The notes below the pieces were generated by a model that had not been told where the DNA came from, made no database searches, and worked only from the letters and a program-made list of their open reading frames with translations. A stretch of DNA of 64,000 nucleotides, from contig JAGAIW010000035.1 in the NCBI GenBank assembly GCA_017626305.1, positions 1-64,000 of the forward strand. The letters run 5' to 3'. A program made the translations under genes and the position numbers. The number at the start of each line of letters is the position of its first letter. Position 1 is the first letter of the stretch. Origin of the DNA: Clostridia bacterium (GTDB lineage: Bacteria; Bacillota; Clostridia; Christensenellales; Borkfalkiaceae). Shown here one piece after another: positions 59,234 through 64,000 of this stretch.

Positions 59234-61030
59234 TCAATTTACGCCTTCGGGAATGGGAAGACCTGCATTTTTATAATAATCCTTCCAGTATTTCTTTGCG
59301 TTGTTATATTCCGTTTCTTGCATTTTCTTTGCGGCGTCGCGATACACCTGAACGGTTAAAGCATTACCCTTGGCGTCCTTACCGATATTTCCTTTACCGT
59401 CGAACATAGATACGATAGCGCCCGTTGAAATGGTGGACGGAATATGCGCCGTATGCGTGAAGATAGCTCTTAATCCTAAGCTTTCTCTCAAACCGTTTAC
59501 GTTTCTAGGTCCGGTAATCCCCACTTGATATTTATTCAAGCTAATTTTTACTGCTTCACGAACGAACGTCGTGCTTGCCTTAGACAAATCAAGATTACGA
59601 CTATATACGGGCGCAGAGTTTGCCGTTTCATACCACGTTTGTGCAAAATCTTCACTTGCCATCATACGCAAGAACAGCGCCGCAATATTTTTTCTAGGCG
59701 TATTTTTATTGATAAGCCCCAACGCTTCTACCCCGCGGACGTATACGAAACCACGCGCGCGAGCAATTTCCGTTACGACCGCTTCCGATAAGGTAAGTCC
59801 GTCAAATTCTTCCTTGACCGCCGTGATCATTTCGTCGATTTCTTTATTTTCGTCTACCAAGCCGATTACAAACGAAAGCACTTCGTCGCACTTTTCGTCG
59901 CTTAAATTATAGCTCGTGCCGTTGCCCATCAATTTCGTACCAAGCGCAGAAATAACGGGTACGCCGATAAAGGTGATATCGTTGACCTGGTTCTTCCAGT
60001 TCAGCTTGACTTCGTTCATCATCCAGCTACCGTTGAACATCATAACCGCGCCGCCGTTTTCTTTCATAACCTGCGCTTGCGCCTGATCGAGTCCTTGCGT
60101 CGTAGAACCGTACGCCGCCGCACGAACGTCCATCGCGGCATACGCAACCGTCAGCATTTCTTCTACGCTTTTCATTTTGAATACTTCGTAGCCGTTGGTT
60201 TCCATTTTGATAACGTTGCCTTCGGCATCCGTTTCATGCATGCTCCAAAATTGTTCGTAAGCGTCATAATCGTACTGCGCCATCCACGTAGAGAGCGCAC
60301 TCACTACGTAACCGTTATTGCCCCCGACGTACGTTATGGGGAAATGCCCTTTTTTATTTTCGGCATTCGGCACGGTATCCGTTCCCAAATAAATGGTTTG
60401 CATACATTGTAAAAATTCGTTGGTCGTCTTCGGCAATTCCAAACCGTACTTATTAAACTTTTTCATATTGACGGCAAGTCCGCTGACGGTATCGTTATAC
60501 TGAAAGCCGTACGCCTTGCCATGCTTATCGATAGAATATCTCATACGGTCCGCTCTGATTTTGGAAGAAATCAATACGCTCTCTTCTTCACCGTCGTAAC
60601 CGATTGCAGGTTGATTAAATACGATTTCCGCCAAATCTTCGGCAAGTACACCGTAGTCGCCGTCTTCACCTACCGCGTCAACGCTGTTGATACCGCTAAT
60701 AAAATACATATCCGTACCCGTTTCTTCAACGCCGCGCGCCATGTCCGTCAACGCAACCGTACCCGCCATATCGTTGGACGGTTCTAACACGTTTACACGA
60801 TAACCTTCTTCTTGGTACGCCTTTTCAAATTTATCGGCAAGCGTATACAACCATTCCGAACCGTTACCGCCTTCCCCCGACGCAATGGTAATCGTCTTTG
60901 CAGGATCTTTCGGCCCTTTATTCCTGTTAGAGCTGGACGTATCGCCGCCGCAAGCACTAAGCGCAAACACAGACGAAAGCGCCGTTACCGCGCAAAGTGT
61001 CGTTGCCAGCATCCTTTTCAAATATTGCAT
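59234..61030 (-). CDS. Sugar ABC transporter substrate-binding lipoprotein
   Basis: A 598-residue extracellular solute-binding lipoprotein; the lipobox LSACGG places lipid on Cys27. The body has the two-lobed binding-protein pattern (GEGGNGSEWLYTLADKFEKA; GGAVMMFNGSWMMNEV; MASEDFAQTWYETANSAPVY). It is larger than MalE-type proteins, as often for oligosaccharide or polysaccharide fragments. AGGAGG precedes the ATG. It is the first gene of the operon, under a promoter flanked by AraC-type repeats. Confidence 0.92.
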   Translation of the reverse strand: MQYLKRMLATTLCAVTALSSVFALSACGGDTSSSNRNKGPKDPAKTITIASGEGGNGSEWLYTLADKFEKAYQEEGYRVNVLEPSNDMAGTVALTDMARGVEETGTDMYFISGINSVDAVGEDGDYGVLAEDLAEIVFNQPAIGYDGEEESVLISSKIRADRMRYSIDKHGKAYGFQYNDTVSGLAVNMKKFNKYGLELPKTTNEFLQCMQTIYLGTDTVPNAENKKGHFPITYVGGNNGYVVSALSTWMAQYDYDAYEQFWSMHETDAEGNVIKMETNGYEVFKMKSVEEMLTVAYAAMDVRAAAYGSTTQGLDQAQAQVMKENGGAVMMFNGSWMMNEVKLNWKNQVNDITFIGVPVISALGTKLMGNGTSYNLSDEKCDEVLSFVIGLVDENKEIDEMITAVKEEFDGLTLSEAVVTEIARARGFVYVRGVEALGLINKNTPRKNIAALFLRMMASEDFAQTWYETANSAPVYSRNLDLSKASTTFVREAVKISLNKYQVGITGPRNVNGLRESLGLRAIFTHTAHIPSTISTGAIVSMFDGKGNIGKDAKGNALTVQVYRDAAKKMQETEYNNAKKYWKDYYKNAGLPIPEGVN

Positions 61031-61073
61031 CCTATTATCCTCCTAAAATTACAATATCAAAATCTTTTCCATC

Positions 61074-61102
61074 ATTATACATTACAAAAAGTCGCCCGTC
61101 AA
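61074..61102 (-). promoter_or_regulatory. Promoter of the ABC/surface operon
   Basis: Minus strand TTGACG (61102-61097), a 17-base spacer, TATAAT (61079-61074). Confidence 0.88.
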
Positions 61103-61164
61103 TAGTACTTTCCGCAAGGAAAATAGTATTTTATGTACAAATATTTTTTTGTAGAAAATACTAT
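61101..61164. promoter_or_regulatory. Likely AraC-type binding sites
   Basis: AATAGTACTTT (61101-61111) and AATAGTATTTT (61122-61132) are direct repeats 21 bases apart, two helical turns, the first touching the -35 of the ABC promoter. An inverted third copy, AAAATACTAT (61155-61164), lies near the AraC gene. This is the classic layout for an AraC activator. Confidence 0.7.
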
Positions 61165-61183
61165 AAAAATCCCGTTTTATGTA

Positions 61184-61212
61184 TTGACAAGCGCAAAAAA
61201 TTCCTTTATAAT
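61184..61212 (+). promoter_or_regulatory. Promoter of the AraC gene
   Basis: TTGACA (61184-61189), a 17-base spacer, TATAAT (61207-61212). The ATG is at 61222, so the mRNA leader would be only a few bases. Confidence 0.88.
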
Positions 61213-61221
61213 AAAGCTACT

Positions 61222-62175
61222 ATGATTAAGATGTACGTGGAGTACCGCTCCCCCAACGAGATTTATTTTCATCATTCCATCAGCTACGCGGAAAACGGCA
61301 GAGCGTTAAAACGCAAGGACGAAGTACACCGTCAATGCGAAATTCTCTATTTGCTTTCAGGCAAGGTGCAATATAAAATCGACGGGGAAACGTACGACGT
61401 TTTACCCGGCGACGTCATTTTGGTGAACATGTGCGAGCTACATTCCATGTACATTGACCCAAGTGAGCCGTACGAACGTATCGTGTTGCAATTTTCACCC
61501 CATCTTATCCCTAATTTAACGGATATCGACCCGTTAGACCCGTTTAATAACGCGCGTATTTTTAGACATATTTTACCTAAGGAATTTGTCGAAAAATCAA
61601 AAATACTCGCTCTTTTAAAAAGCATTAAACGCACCTGTTCAAACCCGTCGGAAATGACCGACTTAAAGCTAACGGCAGACATTATATCCATTGTATTCGA
61701 AATCAATCAAACGCACGAACGTATGCAAAAAAGCAAAGAAAACGCCATACCCGCGGCGTCTTCCGTTCATAAATTTTCCAAGCTTTGCACCGACTACATC
61801 AAAGAAAACATCACGCAAAGACTGACGGCAAAGGAAATTGCAAAACACCTGCACGTATGCGAGTCCCACTTACACCATTTATTCCGTAAGGAAATGGGCA
61901 TGTCGCTACACGTATACATTCTCAACCAAAAAATGCAGCTTGCGTTGTTTATGCTCAATTCGGGCAAAACCCCGCAAAGCGTTGCCGCAGCGCTTGGTTA
62001 CGAATATTACTCTACCTTTTTCAATAATTTTTGTTCGTTTTTCGGGCATACGCCGAATCAGTACGACAGAACGCAGCGCAAGCATAAAATGATTGTGCCA
62101 CGTGAAGAACAAGTACTGACAAGCATTAAAAACGCTACCCCCCCCCCTGAGCCAAATGATAAAGCGGAAAGCTGA
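61222..62175 (+). CDS. AraC family transcriptional regulator
   Basis: A 317-residue regulator. An N-terminal cupin (YLLSGKVQYKIDGETYDVLP, residues about 45-75) would bind a sugar or sugar derivative. The C-terminal double HTH runs from ITQRLTAKEIAKHLHVCESH to LGYEYYSTFFNNFCSFFGHTP. There is no Shine-Dalgarno sequence at the start, which lies at most a few bases from the transcription start, so translation is probably leaderless (61231 is an alternative ATG). The tail contains 10 consecutive C (62138-62147) encoding prolines. It is divergent from the ABC operon it likely controls. Confidence 0.9.
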   Translation: MIKMYVEYRSPNEIYFHHSISYAENGRALKRKDEVHRQCEILYLLSGKVQYKIDGETYDVLPGDVILVNMCELHSMYIDPSEPYERIVLQFSPHLIPNLTDIDPLDPFNNARIFRHILPKEFVEKSKILALLKSIKRTCSNPSEMTDLKLTADIISIVFEINQTHERMQKSKENAIPAASSVHKFSKLCTDYIKENITQRLTAKEIAKHLHVCESHLHHLFRKEMGMSLHVYILNQKMQLALFMLNSGKTPQSVAAALGYEYYSTFFNNFCSFFGHTPNQYDRTQRKHKMIVPREEQVLTSIKNATPPPEPNDKAES

Positions 62176-62190
62176 GCGCTTTCCGCTTTT
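62161..62190 (+). terminator. Terminator of the AraC gene
   Basis: AAAGCGGAAAGC (62161-62172) pairs with GCTTTCCGCTTT (62178-62189), with the stop codon in the loop and a T run after. The 16-bp perfect palindrome GTTCAGTCGACTGAAC follows at 62206-62221, before the convergent gene. Confidence 0.87.
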
Positions 62191-62227
62191 TTCTTATCGG
62201 CGTTTGTTCAGTCGACTGAACTACTCG

Positions 62228-63271
62228 TCATTCTTTGACGAACGTGATATATCTATCCATAATGCTGGGGGTCATGATACGGGGATTTACCACCTTCGTC
62301 CAGTTGGACTTCGGCGAGCTGTACACCCCTAATTCTTCGGGCGTTTTGCCTACGAATTCACTCTTAACTCCCTTCACCGCCGCGCCGTTATCGTCCATGG
62401 TTACGATAGCGTACAGCGCGTCTTTATAGGGCGCTACGTATTTAATACTGGGGAACATCTCGTCGATTTCTTTGGAGTAACGGTTTTCACAAGGGAACGC
62501 CGTCCCCACCCAAGAGTTGGACATGCTGTTCACCGTGTAAAGCTGCATAGTATCGATACGGTAAATATAATCGTGATGCGTATGTCCGTACATGTTCATG
62601 TATACTTTATTCGGCGCGGCGTCGCAAATGGCTTTCAGCTGGTCAATGTTTTTCAGTACTTCTTCGGAAAAGCCTTGTTTCACCAAATAATTAACGGCGT
62701 AGTGTGAGAACAAAATAGTCGGTTTATCCGTTTTTGCCAAGTCGTCTTTCAGCCATTGTAGCTGCGCTTTATCCACGTACGGGAAAGGCTTATTCGGCGT
62801 TTTTCCCGCGTCGAAATAGTTACCGCGACAATAGGAAAATTCTTCCCCGTTAATAACGTAGTTATTATTATCCAAAACGACGAAGTGAAAGCCGCCGTGA
62901 TCAAACGAATAATACGGTCCGTAGCTTACCCCGTAAAAATCCAACACCTGACGTTTACTACAAAGGTCGCAATCGTGATTGCCGAGAACGTGATAGGACG
63001 GTTTTTCAAAATCGTTAAACAGGGAAATAATCCGCGCTTTATTGACGGTGGTCGGTTTTTTTAAGCCGTTTCTCGTGTTGGCAGGAACGTTGCTTTCGGC
63101 ACAATCGTACTGCACGTCTTTATCGGGATAGCAAAAATCCCCAAGCTGTACGATAAAGTCGACGTTTTCTTTACGACATGCCTGAATAAACACTTCCAAA
63201 CGCTGTTCGATATCGTGCATGATATCGACGTGCGCGTCGGAAAATACACCGAATTTAACCTTTCTTTCCAT
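62228..63271 (-). CDS. Calcineurin-like metallophosphoesterase
   Basis: A 347-residue enzyme with all motifs of the family: FGVFSDAHVDI, VQLGDFCYP, HVLGNHDCDL, FSHYAVN and YGHTHHDY, binding two metals. FDHGGFHFVVLDNNNYV is typical of the larger phosphoesterase group acting on phosphate esters. There is no signal peptide, and the substrate is unknown. It starts 22 bases after the oxidoreductase gene, so the two are probably one operon. Confidence 0.9.
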   Translation of the reverse strand: MERKVKFGVFSDAHVDIMHDIEQRLEVFIQACRKENVDFIVQLGDFCYPDKDVQYDCAESNVPANTRNGLKKPTTVNKARIISLFNDFEKPSYHVLGNHDCDLCSKRQVLDFYGVSYGPYYSFDHGGFHFVVLDNNNYVINGEEFSYCRGNYFDAGKTPNKPFPYVDKAQLQWLKDDLAKTDKPTILFSHYAVNYLVKQGFSEEVLKNIDQLKAICDAAPNKVYMNMYGHTHHDYIYRIDTMQLYTVNSMSNSWVGTAFPCENRYSKEIDEMFPSIKYVAPYKDALYAIVTMDDNGAAVKGVKSEFVGKTPEELGVYSSPKSNWTKVVNPRIMTPSIMDRYITFVKE

Positions 63272-63293
63272 GTAATTCTCTCCGCGTTATACT

Positions 63294-64000
63294 TTATTTT
63301 TTATCGACAATACCATAGGACATAGAATTATCGATTACTCTATTATCGTCTACCTTTTTCGTTTTTGAAAGGGCAATACGCGCGTTCAATTCACGCAGAT
63401 ATTCTTCTTCGTCTACGGGCAGAACGATTTTTTCACCGCCCTTCCAGCCCGAAAGCTCAATGGCGTTCATAAGCTCGACGCCGTGAATACCTTCCGTGCC
63501 GTCCACAAAAAACTCTTCCATACCAAGCAGCGCGTTGGCAAAGTTATTGATAATCCCTGCGTGTTGCTCGTTCTTTCCGTCCGTTTCAGGCTTAATCATT
63601 TCCACCGTCGGCATAGCAAAACCTTTTTGACAGGTGCGCGACCATTCCTTGGAATCTTCCGTAAGCTTATAATACACGAGCTCGTCGTTTTCGCAAAGGA
63701 GCTTGCCTTTCGTACCCGAAATTTCCAAACGGTTCGTCCCGGGAGCTTCGCCCGTCGTCGTGATAAACACACCCGTCGCGCCGTTTTCGTATTCAAAAAA
63801 CGCCGTTACTTCGTCTTCCACTTCGATATCGTGCCATTTGCCGTATTGACAAAATCCGCGTACCGTTTTGGGCATTTCCCCGACAATCCATTGTACAAGG
63901 TCGATTTGGTGGGGGCATTGATTGATCAAAACGCCGCCGCCTTCTCCCTTCCACGTCGCGCGCCAGCTACCGCTGTCATAGTAAAATTGCGTTCTGTACC
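63294..64000 (-). CDS. Gfo/Idh/MocA-family oxidoreductase (partial)
   Basis: The 5' part of the gene lies beyond the window; the reading frame is open to position 64000. The visible C-terminal part includes GGGVLINQCPHQIDLVQWIV, the conserved His of this family, then EVEDEVTAFFEYENGATGVF and the beta-sheet dimerisation region (GTNRLEISGTKGKLLCEND). Such enzymes oxidise or reduce sugars or cyclitols with NAD(P). It is upstream of the metallophosphoesterase. Confidence 0.88.
   Translation of the reverse strand, partial: YRTQFYYDSGSWRATWKGEGGGVLINQCPHQIDLVQWIVGEMPKTVRGFCQYGKWHDIEVEDEVTAFFEYENGATGVFITTTGEAPGTNRLEISGTKGKLLCENDELVYYKLTEDSKEWSRTCQKGFAMPTVEMIKPETDGKNEQHAGIINNFANALLGMEEFFVDGTEGIHGVELMNAIELSGWKGGEKIVLPVDEEEYLRELNARIALSKTKKVDDNRVIDNSMSYGIVDKK

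Overview
The window looks like a chromosomal segment of a low-to-mid GC Firmicute, most likely an uncultured gut-type member of the Clostridia. This is inferred from strong sigma-A type promoters (TTGACA-N17-TATAAT), AGGAGG-like ribosome binding sites, tRNA genes with encoded CCA, a SipW/TasA-type secretion cluster, DegV, CpsB-type PHP phosphatase, a guanine-class riboswitch and sugar ABC transporters with an AraC regulator. No rRNA or named species marker is present, so the assignment is not firm.

Layout. 1-500: a tRNA-Arg(CCG) gene flanked by broken copies of its own 3' and 5' parts. 0.5-5.4 kb: housekeeping genes (mnmA, a maltose-type O-acetyltransferase, a PHP phosphoesterase, degV), a membrane protein/XRE repressor pair with shared operators, and a SecB-like chaperone. 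5.7-6.25 kb: a tRNA array (Val, Gly, Cys, Leu). 6.3-11.3 kb: an accessory-looking stretch (small unknown protein, MATE transporter, AT-rich nucleotidyltransferase, Fic/HTH protein, peroxiredoxin) that ends at a decayed tRNA-Leu copy. 11.4-22 kb: a DUF1858 protein, a CpsB-type phosphatase and a purine biosynthesis operon purE-C-F-M-N-D-L preceded by a 42-codon ORF and a terminator; PurF lacks its usual catalytic cysteine. 22-26.2 kb: a GH20-like hexosaminidase diverging from a sialidase-like Asp-box protein, then an amidase. 26.3-37.2 kb: hpt plus a surface-matrix cluster with a SipW-type signal peptidase, six SipW-type secreted proteins and a 1523-residue adhesin; the outermost gene has 11 consecutive G in its promoter spacer. 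37.3-42.9 kb: a nucleotidase-guanylate kinase fusion, an FAD dehydrogenase under a purine riboswitch, thymidine kinase and an NhaC antiporter. 43-64 kb: glycan metabolism (TIM-barrel hydrolase-like proteins, GH28-like protein, MurNAc-type kinase and etherase, a sugar ABC transporter with large secreted proteins and a 41-residue peptide, an AraC regulator, a metallophosphoesterase and a partial Gfo/Idh/MocA oxidoreductase).

How it works together. The nucleotide theme recurs (pur operon, hpt, tdk, nucleotidase-GMP kinase fusion, purine riboswitch). The right third reads as one inducible system: the AraC protein probably senses a sugar and activates the promoter at 61.1 kb through direct repeats beside its -35 box, driving transporter, repeat-domain lipoprotein, small peptide and two paralogous hydrolase-like proteins, with downstream kinase, etherase and GH28-like enzymes processing the imported material. 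The strongest candidates for something undescribed are this operon (a domain repeated three times in one protein and once in the next, plus the unannotated 41-residue peptide), the phase-variable-looking surface cluster, and the riboswitch-controlled dehydrogenase.
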